Shown: positions 6,253-11,783 of the stretch, piece by piece
How the letters are laid out: the number at the start of each line of letters is the position of its first letter
How positions within the stretch are numbered: the first letter of the stretch is position 1
Origin: a virus
Direction: 5' to 3' (one strand)
IMG/VR virus record: IMGVR_UViG_3300047370_000321
Span: 1 to 29,390 of that record
Length of the DNA stretch: 29,390 bases
Position numbers and translations under genes: made by a program
The notes under the pieces: generated by a model
What the model saw: the letters and a program-made list of their open reading frames with translations, nothing else
Told to the model about the DNA's origin: nothing
Databases searched by the model: none

Positions 6253-6704
6253 TTAAAATTACCTGGTGATAAAGATTGAAAAATTCTGGAGCAACTAGCA
6301 ACAGCATAACTTGCACCATATACACCAGAAAATAGATATGATACTCCTAATTTGGTGCAGTATTGTTGTCTTTCCATGCAGTCTTCGGGACTACTATCAC
6401 TGTAATCAATAATGATATCGCCATCAACGCAGTGTTCTATCAGATTGTCTAGAGTTTTTTCTATTTTAGACGACGGAACAACTAACATAAAAACTCCAGG
6501 TGTTGTGCCAGTAGTTTTATTTGAATGAACTACTTGAGCAAGAACTTCAATGGAAGTGGTGCATCCACTGATGTATCCTGCATCATATTGTGCATTTGCT
6601 TTTGCATAGTCATCACGATATCCCCAGACTTCAATACCATTGTCTATTAGGCGTCGTGACATGCCTTCGCCCATAGGTTCTAATCCGATAATACCTACTT
6701 TCAT
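6249..6704 (-). CDS. Truncated, altered 6-phosphogluconate dehydrogenase-like NAD-binding domain
   Basis: The N-terminus MKVGIIGLEPMGEGMSRRLI continues to EVWGYRDD and matches the Rossmann fold of 6-phosphogluconate dehydrogenase (Gnd), an oxidative pentose-phosphate enzyme that cyanophages are known to carry. Only 151 residues remain, against over 300 in the family, so the helical substrate/dimer domain with the catalytic Lys is absent. Family signatures are altered: GLGxMG reads GLEPMG, the DGGNS loop reads DYSDS, and SGG reads SGV. The frame has no internal stop and keeps ATGA overlap with the next gene, so it may be a repurposed domain rather than a dead gene. Activity as Gnd is unlikely. 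Confidence 0.75.
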   Translation of the reverse strand: MKVGIIGLEPMGEGMSRRLIDNGIEVWGYRDDYAKANAQYDAGYISGCTTSIEVLAQVVHSNKTTGTTPGVFMLVVPSSKIEKTLDNLIEHCVDGDIIIDYSDSSPEDCMERQQYCTKLGVSYLFSGVYGASYAVASCSRIFQSLSPGNFK

Positions 6705-6705
6705 A

Positions 6706-6846
6706 TCACTTTTCGTTCATATTAGTTTTAAAGGTGTCTATAAGTTTCCCATATTCTCTGTACATTTTGTCTCCTGCAACAAAAGATCTTTGTCTTTTTG
6801 ATAATGCTTCAATAACTAACTGATGCTCAGATTGATTTAGATTCAT
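6706..6846 (-). CDS. Small helical protein, unknown (46 aa)
   Basis: The ATG at 6846 shares four bases with the stop of the 33-codon gene upstream, which decides the start over an upstream in-frame ATG at 6888. MNLNQSEHQLVIEALSKRQR and REYGKLIDTFKTNMNEK suggest two amphipathic helices. Only one base separates its stop from the Gnd-like ATG. The function is unknown. Confidence 0.66.
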   Translation of the reverse strand: MNLNQSEHQLVIEALSKRQRSFVAGDKMYREYGKLIDTFKTNMNEK

Positions 6847-6944
6847 GACACTAAGGAGTTGGTTGTGTAAGCTGTACAGATAGACCATACAACTAATGTA
6901 CTTATACTACCAAGTAATAGCAAAGCGGGGAGTACTGTTTTCAT
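6843..6944 (-). CDS. 33-residue membrane peptide, first gene of the leftward run
   Basis: MKTVLPALLLLGSISTLVVW then SICTAYTTNSLVS forms one hydrophobic helix with a single N-terminal Lys, like a signal anchor or a small membrane peptide. Its stop overlaps the next ATG (ATGA). A sigma70-like promoter on the minus strand (6971-6998) lies directly upstream with a leader of about 20 bases. The function is unknown. Confidence 0.64.
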   Translation of the reverse strand: MKTVLPALLLLGSISTLVVWSICTAYTTNSLVS

Positions 6945-6970
6945 TGCTATGACAGTATATCTACTTACTA

Positions 6971-6998
6971 ATTATAGCAAGTGATCTTTTGCTGTCAC
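6971..6998 (-). promoter_or_regulatory. Putative sigma70-type promoter for the leftward small-gene run
   Basis: On the minus strand GTGACA (6998-6993) is followed after 16 bases by TATAAT (6976-6971). The -35 box overlaps the stop codon of the preceding gene and the predicted start point is about 20 bases before the ATG at 6944. The -10 is a perfect match and the -35 matches TTGACA at five of six positions. Confidence 0.6.
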
Positions 6999-7180
6999 TT
7001 TATGTCAGGTCTTCTAGACACAGTATCCTCATGGACATCTAGGTTCTGCTCTCTGTAAATTCTTAATTTATTCTGAAGATCTGTGTAAACATCCCACATA
7101 TATTCAGATCCTGTGCTATCTTTATAAGACTCGCATGCTTTCTGTAGTCTAACAATGTCGTCGTCATTAAGGTGGAACAT
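6995..7180 (-). CDS. Small helical protein, unknown (61 aa)
   Basis: The start at 7180 (MFHLNDDDIVRLQKACESYK) is preferred over an ATG at 7201. A late-type box at 7208-7215 on the minus strand would start RNA near 7200, leaving a leader of about 20 bases. The rest of the protein, TGSEYMWDVYTDLQNKLRIY, is helical and charged, ending in SRRPDIK. It looks related in style to the 62-residue protein at 5320. It lies upstream of the leftward operon and is separated from it by that operon's own promoter. The function is unknown. Confidence 0.7.
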   Translation of the reverse strand: MFHLNDDDIVRLQKACESYKDSTGSEYMWDVYTDLQNKLRIYREQNLDVHEDTVSRRPDIK

Positions 7181-7207
7181 AATTATGGTGCTCAATGCCA
7201 TCCAATT

Positions 7208-7215
7208 TATTTATT
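7208..7215 (-). promoter_or_regulatory. Putative T4-type late promoter box
   Basis: The minus strand reads AATAAATA, one base from the T4 late consensus. The predicted start near 7200 supports the ATG at 7180 for the leftward gene. The call rests on the motif and spacing only. Confidence 0.4.
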
Positions 7216-7227
7216 GGCACACGGCAG

Positions 7228-7256
7228 TTGACAGATCACCAGTGTGGTGATATACT
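7228..7256 (+). promoter_or_regulatory. Consensus sigma70-type promoter with a palindromic spacer
   Basis: TTGACA (7228-7233), a 17-base spacer and TATACT (7251-7256) form a near-perfect promoter reading toward the lysozyme gene, with the start point about 23 bases before its ATG. The spacer holds ATCACC/GGTGAT (7235-7251), a perfect 6-bp inverted repeat around five bases, placed where a repressor would block RNA polymerase. Confidence 0.7.
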
Positions 7257-7285
7257 AGTATAGTACAGTCATTTGAGAAATCTTA

Positions 7286-7777
7286 ATGATCTTATCTGAA
7301 TTGCCTCCTGTTCCTGTGGAGCAGATTGTATGCAAAGATTGTAATAGCAATGAAAAATACACTCTGCAGTTCCTTCAAAGCAGAGGTATTAATAACAAGT
7401 ATGCTATTGCTACCGTGATGGGTAACATCAAACAAGAATCTAAATTCCTTACCAATATATGTGAAGGTGGCGCTCGCGTGTCGTATAATAACTGTCTTAG
7501 TGGTGGGTTTGGACTCATTCAATGGACTACTTCTAACCGTTATTATGGTCTAGGTTCTTTCTGTTCAAAGTATGGTCTTGATCCTAATAGTATTAGTGGT
7601 CAACTACGCTATATGGTCAACGAATCCCAGTGGACTAAATATGAAATGGTATTGAAGGGGCATGGTTATTCTGTGGATCATTTCATGAACCATGCATACT
7701 ACTGGTTAGGTTGGGGAATCCATGGTAATCGCACTGTGTATTCCCACCAGTATCTTGACAAATTTTCTTTCGTCTAG
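7286..7777 (+). CDS. Phage tail-lysozyme-type peptidoglycan hydrolase (163 aa)
   Basis: The segment NKYAIATVMGNIKQESKF followed by GGFGLIQWT (residues 73-81) is the hallmark of the phage tail lysozyme / bacteriocin-lysis family, in which a helix ending in GN(I/L)xxES carries the catalytic Glu (here Glu51). The family cleaves peptidoglycan glycan strands, either during entry as part of the tail or during lysis. At 163 residues it is little more than the catalytic domain, so a free endolysin or small virion enzyme is likely. The N-terminus has three Cys (Cys16, Cys19 and later ones) that might form a disulfide. It stands alone, with its own promoter upstream and another promoter across its stop codon. 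Confidence 0.82.
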   Translation: MILSELPPVPVEQIVCKDCNSNEKYTLQFLQSRGINNKYAIATVMGNIKQESKFLTNICEGGARVSYNNCLSGGFGLIQWTTSNRYYGLGSFCSKYGLDPNSISGQLRYMVNESQWTKYEMVLKGHGYSVDHFMNHAYYWLGWGIHGNRTVYSHQYLDKFSFV

Positions 7778-7783
7778 TATAAT
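7755..7783 (+). promoter_or_regulatory. Perfect-consensus sigma70 promoter for the tRNA cluster
   Basis: TTGACA (7755-7760), exactly 17 bases, then TATAAT (7778-7783). The -35 and spacer lie in the last codons of the lysozyme gene. RNA would start near 7790 and run through the leader hairpins into the three tRNAs. Confidence 0.82.
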
Positions 7784-7788
7784 GCATA

Positions 7789-7850
7789 AGTCCTAAGGGA
7801 CTGCGGTGACCCCCTTGGTAGTTCAGGGTTAGCGGCGATAGGAACTACCA
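7789..7850 (+). ncRNA. Structured leader upstream of the tRNAs
   Basis: Two hairpins precede the tRNAs: AGTCC/GGACT (7789-7793 with 7798-7802) and TGGTAGTTC/GAACTACCA (7816-7824 with 7842-7850, perfect 9 bp, 17-base loop). The first begins at the predicted transcription start. The region does not fold into a tRNA (no T-loop sequence) and has no open frame. It could be a processed leader, a degenerate tRNA or a small phage RNA; the function is unknown. Confidence 0.5.
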
Positions 7851-7853
7851 TAC

Positions 7854-7926
7854 GACTCAGTAGCTCAGTGGACAGAGCAACTGCCTTCTAAGCAGTCGGT
7901 CGTTGGTTCGACCCCAACCTGAGTCG
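7854..7926 (+). tRNA. tRNA-Arg (anticodon UCU)
   Basis: The acceptor GACTCAG pairs with CTGAGTC (7919-7925). The anticodon stem ACTGC/GCAGT flanks CTTCTAA, with anticodon TCT at 7887-7889. The T arm is GTTGG-TTCGACC-CCAAC. No CCA is encoded. It reads AGA/AGG, codons common in this AT-rich phage genome and rarer in GC-richer hosts. Confidence 0.93.
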
Positions 7927-7931
7927 TTCAA

Positions 7932-8008
7932 TCCCCTGTAGCTCAATCAGGCAGAGCGCCAAACTGTTAATTTGGATGTTACTGGTTCGATTCCAGTCGG
8001 GGGAGCCA
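7932..8008 (+). tRNA. tRNA-Asn (anticodon GUU), CCA encoded
   Basis: The acceptor TCCCCTG pairs with CGGGGGA, including one G-U pair. The anticodon stem CCAAA/TTTGG flanks CTGTTAA, with anticodon GTT at 7966-7968. The T arm is ACTGG-TTCGATT-CCAGT. The 3' end reads G then CCA (8006-8008), unlike its two neighbours. Confidence 0.93.
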
Positions 8009-8009
8009 C

Positions 8010-8081
8010 GCTCGAATAGTTCAGCGGTAGAACACTTGATTTACATTCAAGTTGTCGGGGGTTCAAATCCCTCTTCGAGCA
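8010..8081 (+). tRNA. tRNA-Val (anticodon UAC)
   Basis: The acceptor GCTCGAA pairs with TTCGAGC. The anticodon stem CTTGA/TCAAG flanks TTTACAT, giving anticodon TAC. The T arm GGGGG-TTCAAAT-CCCTC has one G-U pair. No CCA is encoded. It begins one base after the CCA of tRNA-Asn, so the two must be separated by precise RNA processing. Confidence 0.88.
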
Positions 8082-8096
8082 TTGTCACTATTAACT

Positions 8097-8342
8097 ATGG
8101 ACAAGCAAAAAATTAAAGATCAATTACAAGAAATCAAAACAGAACTTGCATATATGCGAGGAATGCTTACAAATATTTGTAGTCAGTTACAAGAGTTGAA
8201 AGATTTTAATGCAGAGTCATCTAAATCTCCAGCAAAAGAATTATATGAGCATCCATGGTATAAGTATAAGCGTGAACAAATTCTCGCTGAAGAAGAATCA
8301 CTTAAAATTTTAAGTGATCACTTAAAAACTAACATTATATAA
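8097..8342 (+). CDS. Coiled-coil protein, unknown (80 aa)
   Basis: The ATG at 8097, 16 bases after the last tRNA, gives MDKQKIKDQLQEIKTELAYM; an upstream in-frame start at 8052 would lie inside the tRNA. Heptad-like residues run through MLTNICSQLQELKDF, and a second charged helix ends the protein (EQILAEEESLKILSDHLK). It is probably transcribed with the tRNAs and ends 4 bases before talC. The family is not recognised; short coiled-coil proteins of this kind are often phage scaffolding, regulatory or host-binding proteins. Confidence 0.72.
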   Translation: MDKQKIKDQLQEIKTELAYMRGMLTNICSQLQELKDFNAESSKSPAKELYEHPWYKYKREQILAEEESLKILSDHLKTNII

Positions 8343-8346
8343 ATCA

Positions 8347-8994
8347 ATGAAAATTTTCCTAGACACTGCTGACTACGAAGCAATTGCTGAACGCTATACG
8401 ACTGGTCTAGTTGATGGTATCACTACAAATCCTACACTAGTTCGCAAGTCTGGTGTAGACTATGTGGAGTTCATTAAAACACTAGCAACCAACTTTGCTT
8501 TTGAAAGCATCTCTGCTGAAGTAGAAGGTGACTCCTGCTTTGAGATGCTTACCAATGCTATTAAGTATCGTGATATTGCTGACAACGTTACGATCAAACT
8601 GCCCCTCACTGTAGAGGGTCTGAAGGCATGTAAAGAACTCACTGCTCAAGGTGTCGAAACTAACGTTACCTTGTGCTTCAGCGCCGCTCAGGCATTGATG
8701 GCAGCGAAGGCAGGTGCCACATACATCTCACCTTTCGTGGGTCGTATGAATGATAATTCTCTCAGTGGTGTTGAACTTGTTCGTGCTATCTCTGGTCTGT
8801 ACTGTGCTCATGGTGTTCGCACCAAGATCCTTGCTGCCAGTTTGAGAGATGTCCACCATGTCTCGCGTTGTTTCCTCTATGGTGCTAGTGTATGTACATT
8901 GCCACCTGCTGTGTTTGACAAAATGTATAACCATGTGCTGACCGATTCTGGTCTGGCAATTTTTGAAAAAGATTTTAAGGAGATCAATGGTTGA
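8347..8994 (+). CDS. talC: Transaldolase, TalC/MipB-type
   Basis: Transaldolase moves a dihydroxyacetone unit between sugar phosphates in the pentose-phosphate pathway. Cyanophage TalC is thought to push carbon from the Calvin cycle toward NADPH and ribose for phage nucleotides. The 215-residue length fits the short TalC family. Motifs are intact: MKIFLDTADY with Asp6, DGITTNPT with Asn28, the Schiff-base Lys84 in VTIKLPLT, and the phosphate-binding end SPFVGRMND. There is no signal peptide, as expected for a cytosolic enzyme. Its stop overlaps the antitoxin-like gene, whose ribosome site lies inside talC. Confidence 0.95.
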   Translation: MKIFLDTADYEAIAERYTTGLVDGITTNPTLVRKSGVDYVEFIKTLATNFAFESISAEVEGDSCFEMLTNAIKYRDIADNVTIKLPLTVEGLKACKELTAQGVETNVTLCFSAAQALMAAKAGATYISPFVGRMNDNSLSGVELVRAISGLYCAHGVRTKILAASLRDVHHVSRCFLYGASVCTLPPAVFDKMYNHVLTDSGLAIFEKDFKEING

Positions 8995-9190
8995 AGTTCC
9001 GTTCGATGAATTTGAAAAAGACTTCGATGCATACATGGATCGCATTGAAGCAGGCGAAACATTTATAGTTCGTAAACCAGATGGAACTGCTGTTATGGCA
9101 GTCCCTGCTGACGAATATCAAGAACTAGCAGATCAAGTTACTGAATCTGACTGGGAAAATATGATGACAACACACGATGATGCTAGTTAA
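8987..9190 (+). CDS. Phd/YefM-type antitoxin-like protein, no cognate toxin visible (67 aa)
   Basis: MVEVPFDEFEKDFDAYMDRI, EAGETFIVRKPDGTAVMAVP and ADEYQEL follow the Phd/YefM fold: an N-terminal strand and helix that dimerise, then the (E)xGExxxxxxxGxPxAVxxPxxEY pattern. In toxin-antitoxin modules the N-terminus binds the operator and the C-terminus neutralises the toxin. Here the C-terminal tail is short and acidic. The ATG at 8987 follows AAGGAG at 8977-8982 and overlaps the talC stop. No Doc- or YoeB-like toxin follows; the next gene encodes a membrane protein. It could neutralise a host toxin or act as a regulator. Confidence 0.8.
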   Translation: MVEVPFDEFEKDFDAYMDRIEAGETFIVRKPDGTAVMAVPADEYQELADQVTESDWENMMTTHDDAS

Positions 9191-9587
9191 AAAGTTAATT
9201 GCTAAGTATGTCTCTCTAATCCGAAAGATTCCAGAGAGACATTATTGGCCTATCTTCCTGTTCCTGTCTCTATACTTCATCGTTCCGATGAGTGAGATCA
9301 CAGTTACACTATCAGCAATTCTCTACTTCAAGTTTGAAAAGAAGATTGCTCCTGTGGTAGGTAGACTCACCAAGAGATTACCTAACTGGTTGAAGTTTAG
9401 TGGTAGTGTTATCTTCTTCCTTGTGATGATTGATGATACCTTGTTCTACTTTGCCTTGATTGCTCTAGCATTCTGGAGCAGCAAGCAGGTCAGAAAGAAA
9501 ACTGTCACACCCCCTTTACATGACGATGAGGAGGTGCTACAATATGGACACAACAAGGAACCTGATGAAACCGACAGTCATTCTTGA
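9177..9587 (+). CDS. Multi-helix membrane protein, unknown (136 aa)
   Basis: MMLVKKLIAKYVSLIRKIPE is a basic N-terminus, followed by hydrophobic segments at about residues 24-48 (YWPIFLFLSLYFIVPM and VTLSAILYF) and 74-98 (FSGSVIFFLVMIDDTLFYFALIALAFW, split here into two short runs). A hydrophilic tail ends the protein. Two or three membrane helices are likely. The start (ATG at 9177 or 9180) overlaps the antitoxin-like gene by 11-14 bases. Whether the pair forms a functional unit is unknown. The AGGAGG-type site for the next gene lies in its last codons. Confidence 0.72.
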   Translation: MMLVKKLIAKYVSLIRKIPERHYWPIFLFLSLYFIVPMSEITVTLSAILYFKFEKKIAPVVGRLTKRLPNWLKFSGSVIFFLVMIDDTLFYFALIALAFWSSKQVRKKTVTPPLHDDEEVLQYGHNKEPDETDSHS

Positions 9588-9822
9588 GAGATCTCCCTAC
9601 CGCTATGTTCAGTGCGGTCTTCTAGAGATCAATGGTAGACCTGACTACCGCATTCAAAAGTTCAATGACTGGACCAAGCGTTATACAGACATGTATTTCC
9701 TTGACAATCAAATGCAACTTGACACATGCCTTGAGGATTTTGAGTATACCAAGTGGTTAGACCCTGATCCAGATGTATGTGCCTATCGTAAATTCAATTC
9801 TGTACGTAATCCCTATGTCTAA
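9544..9822 (+). CDS. Soluble protein, unknown (92 aa)
   Basis: The ATG at 9544 is chosen because GAGGAGGTG (9529-9537) lies at ideal spacing. The protein MDTTRNLMKPTVILERSPYR continues YVQCGLLEINGRPDYRIQKF and ends in CAYRKFNSVRNPYV. It is rich in Tyr, Arg and Asp, with no membrane segment, signal or known motif, and looks like a small alpha/beta domain. It overlaps both neighbours slightly and belongs to the talC-to-halogenase transcription unit. Confidence 0.75.
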   Translation: MDTTRNLMKPTVILERSPYRYVQCGLLEINGRPDYRIQKFNDWTKRYTDMYFLDNQMQLDTCLEDFEYTKWLDPDPDVCAYRKFNSVRNPYV

Positions 9823-10105
9823 TTCTCGCAACGATCTAGATTTTATTCGTGACATGCTCATCATGGCTCTCAGTGAGAAGCGTGATGATATCGTAGGTGA
9901 CTTGTTCAAAATGTATGAGCAAGTTCAAAACCGACCTACCATTCCTACTGGTAATATTAATATTGATTCTTTTACTAAACCTGATGGAACTGAGTATAAC
10001 TTTACTTTGAGTTCTGAATTTCTTTCTGAAATGGGAGACGTTACTATTGGCAATTTTAATCCCAGTAGTGCAGCTCTCAATAATGATGTAATTTCATTCG
10101 GATGA
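9815..10105 (+). CDS. Soluble protein, unknown (96 aa)
   Basis: The ATG at 9815 overlaps the previous stop by eight bases; a longer in-frame start at 9773 would overlap it by about 50. MSNSRNDLDFIRDMLIMALS and EKRDDIVGDLFKMYEQVQN form an acidic helical N-terminus, followed by a beta-type section (YNFTLSSEFLSEMGDVTIGN). The stop shares four bases with the halogenase ATG. The function is unknown; tight coupling to the halogenase raises the possibility of a helper role, which is inference only. Confidence 0.75.
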   Translation: MSNSRNDLDFIRDMLIMALSEKRDDIVGDLFKMYEQVQNRPTIPTGNINIDSFTKPDGTEYNFTLSSEFLSEMGDVTIGNFNPSSAALNNDVISFG

Positions 10106-11541
10106 AAATAGTTATTGTTGGTGGTGGTACGATAGGGTGGTTAGCGTCATACTATCTCTCGCAAGGACATTCAGTTGTCAATATATCTACTGATGATATT
10201 CCCATCATTGGTGTAGGTGAAGGTACTACTGGCAAGTTTCTTGACATTCTCAAGGGCACCAACATAACTGAACTATTACTTAACCTTGATGCCTTGCCTA
10301 AACTTGGTATTAAATTCTCTGGGTGGAATAATTCTAATACAGATTTCTTTTCACCCCTTGATGGTACTAGAACTGCTGGTTATTATATTGATTACTCTAC
10401 GTATGCTTGCTATATTGGCGACCATCCGTTGGGTACAGTAAGTAATCTATCTGTTCTTAGTACATTAGGTGCTAGTAATTACTATCATGATGACGATCAA
10501 CTTAAAGTAGACTATGCTTCGCATGGTTTTCATTTGGATGCATATAAAACATCTGATTACTTTAAGAAAGAAAGCATCTTACGTAAAGTTAGACACTATA
10601 ACAATAAAGTAGTCAAAGTAAATCGAGATAACAATATAGTAACATCCCTAGACCTTGACGATGGCAGATCTGTTAGCGCAGATCTATTCATTGACTGCTC
10701 AGGATTTGCTAAAGTCTTGAGCAATGACATGGGATGGGTAGACTACAGTAAGTATCTACCTGTCAACCGTGCATTGATTTATGATGGGGGTGATAGTGTT
10801 AAACAATCCTATACCTTAGCAACAGCAAGAAAGTATGGATGGACATGGGAAATTCCTACTAGAAATAAAATTGGTAGAGGATATGTGTACTGTGATAAGT
10901 ATGCATCTGAAGATGATGTCCTAAAAGAACTAGGAGATGTAGATAAGATTAGATCAATATCATTTGATTCTGGTCGTATTGATAAATTTATCCAAGGTAA
11001 TGTAATTAGCATTGGATTATCTTCTGGTTTCTTAGAACCATTACAGGCTACTAGTATTCATTGTGCTATAATGCAAATGGAACTAGCATACTATTCGTTC
11101 CCAGATAAAGAGTTCCTTAATAATGAACTGTCTATTGCACGATACAACCAATTGTGTGCTAGACTGTATGACGATATGAGAGACTTTGTTTCGTTGCACT
11201 ACTCAGGTGGTAAAACTGATTCAGAATTCTGGAAGAACACTGTTCTCCCACATCGAACTAATAACTTAATTAATCTTGCTAAGACCAGACTGCTTAGATC
11301 ATTTGATTTTGAGCATACTTCTGGTACTGTAAAGCAGGAGTCATGGAATCCTATTCTTGCTGGGTTGGGACACTTCAACAAGTGTTCTATACCTACGGTA
11401 TTTGATTCAGATGGTGCTAATATACAGTGGTGGATCAATGACAATGAAAGTTTCGTTGCAAACCTAGAGTCTGAGATGAATGTTAAGAAGTACTTGACAA
11501 CCGATCATCTCGATGCTATACTGGCATCAGTCCCGAAATGA
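10102..11541 (+). CDS. Flavin-dependent tryptophan-halogenase homologue (479 aa)
   Basis: The family (PrnA, RebH) uses reduced FAD and halide to halogenate tryptophan or indole-like substrates. Signatures are clear: the FAD-binding start MKIVIVGGGTIGW, IIGVGEGTT, Lys71 in LPKLGIKFSGW at the position of the catalytic Lys, the family motif WxWxIP as WTWEIP (residues 247-252), and FLEPLQATSIH with Glu312 near the active-site region. Length is close to the 500-540 typical of the family. Halogenase genes of this type are known in some cyanomyoviruses, with substrate and purpose unproved. A flavin reductase partner is not encoded in this window and would come from the host. The ATG overlaps the preceding stop (ATGA). 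Confidence 0.9.
   Translation: MKIVIVGGGTIGWLASYYLSQGHSVVNISTDDIPIIGVGEGTTGKFLDILKGTNITELLLNLDALPKLGIKFSGWNNSNTDFFSPLDGTRTAGYYIDYSTYACYIGDHPLGTVSNLSVLSTLGASNYYHDDDQLKVDYASHGFHLDAYKTSDYFKKESILRKVRHYNNKVVKVNRDNNIVTSLDLDDGRSVSADLFIDCSGFAKVLSNDMGWVDYSKYLPVNRALIYDGGDSVKQSYTLATARKYGWTWEIPTRNKIGRGYVYCDKYASEDDVLKELGDVDKIRSISFDSGRIDKFIQGNVISIGLSSGFLEPLQATSIHCAIMQMELAYYSFPDKEFLNNELSIARYNQLCARLYDDMRDFVSLHYSGGKTDSEFWKNTVLPHRTNNLINLAKTRLLRSFDFEHTSGTVKQESWNPILAGLGHFNKCSIPTVFDSDGANIQWWINDNESFVANLESEMNVKKYLTTDHLDAILASVPK
11494..11522 (+). promoter_or_regulatory. Sigma70-type promoter inside the end of the halogenase gene
   Basis: TTGACA (11494-11499), a 17-base spacer and TATACT (11517-11522). RNA would begin near 11529 and run into the leader of the exported-protein gene at 11784, giving it an early-type promoter in addition to the late one. 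Confidence 0.6.
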
Positions 11542-11680
11542 CTTTAAACTTGCTCTGGTGGTGCCAAACCCTCCCTTCCGTGTGGTTGATTCTTGTTTAC
11601 AACTAAAACAAACAAGTGGCGAGCATGACAGCCCACAAACTGTCACAAGGGTAAGTATAATTACTCTGCTTTGTGTATAA
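11513..11680 (+). CDS. Doubtful small frame (55 aa) after the halogenase gene
   Basis: The frame starts with an ATG inside the end of the halogenase gene and ends in the late promoter TATAAATA. The middle, FKLALVVPNPPFRVVDSCLQ, looks protein-like and uses common codons, but there is no ribosome site and no overlap signature. A shorter alternative (ATG at 11538, 22 codons) shares ATGA with the halogenase stop. Either may be chance; the region may simply be leader. Confidence 0.25.
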   Translation: MLYWHQSRNDFKLALVVPNPPFRVVDSCLQLKQTSGEHDSPQTVTRVSIITLLCV

Positions 11681-11683
11681 ATA
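11676..11683 (+). promoter_or_regulatory. T4-type late promoter box TATAAATA
   Basis: This is an exact match to the T4 late consensus. Transcription would start about 11690, directly before a 9-bp hairpin, and run about 95 bases to the ATG at 11784. Confidence 0.7.
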
Positions 11684-11691
11684 AATGTTAC

Positions 11692-11761
11692 AACTGGCAC
11701 TGTGCCAGTTATACAACGGAGACATGTCGAGTCTCCTATCATCTGTGGGTTTAACTCCACA
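11692..11761 (+). promoter_or_regulatory. Three-hairpin 5' leader of the exported-protein gene
   Basis: AACTGGCAC/GTGCCAGTT (11692-11700, 11702-11710) is a perfect inverted repeat. GGAGAC/GTCTCC (11718-11723, 11731-11736) is a 6-bp stem, and TGTGG/CCACA (11744-11748, 11757-11761) a 5-bp stem. The first would sit at the 5' end of the late transcript, a position that in bacterial ompA protects mRNA from decay; that role here is inference. Confidence 0.55.
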
Positions 11762-11783
11762 AGCAAACAAACTTTTAAACAAA

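Noticed and set aside
7789-7850. A fourth tRNA upstream of tRNA-Arg
   Set aside because: There is no T-loop TTCGA sequence, no acceptor pairing of the right length and no seven-base anticodon loop on a 5-bp stem in register.
9701-9745. TTGACA copies near 9702 and 9719 as promoters
   Set aside because: No TATAAT-like box occurs at 15-19 bases, and both lie within a well-supported coding region.
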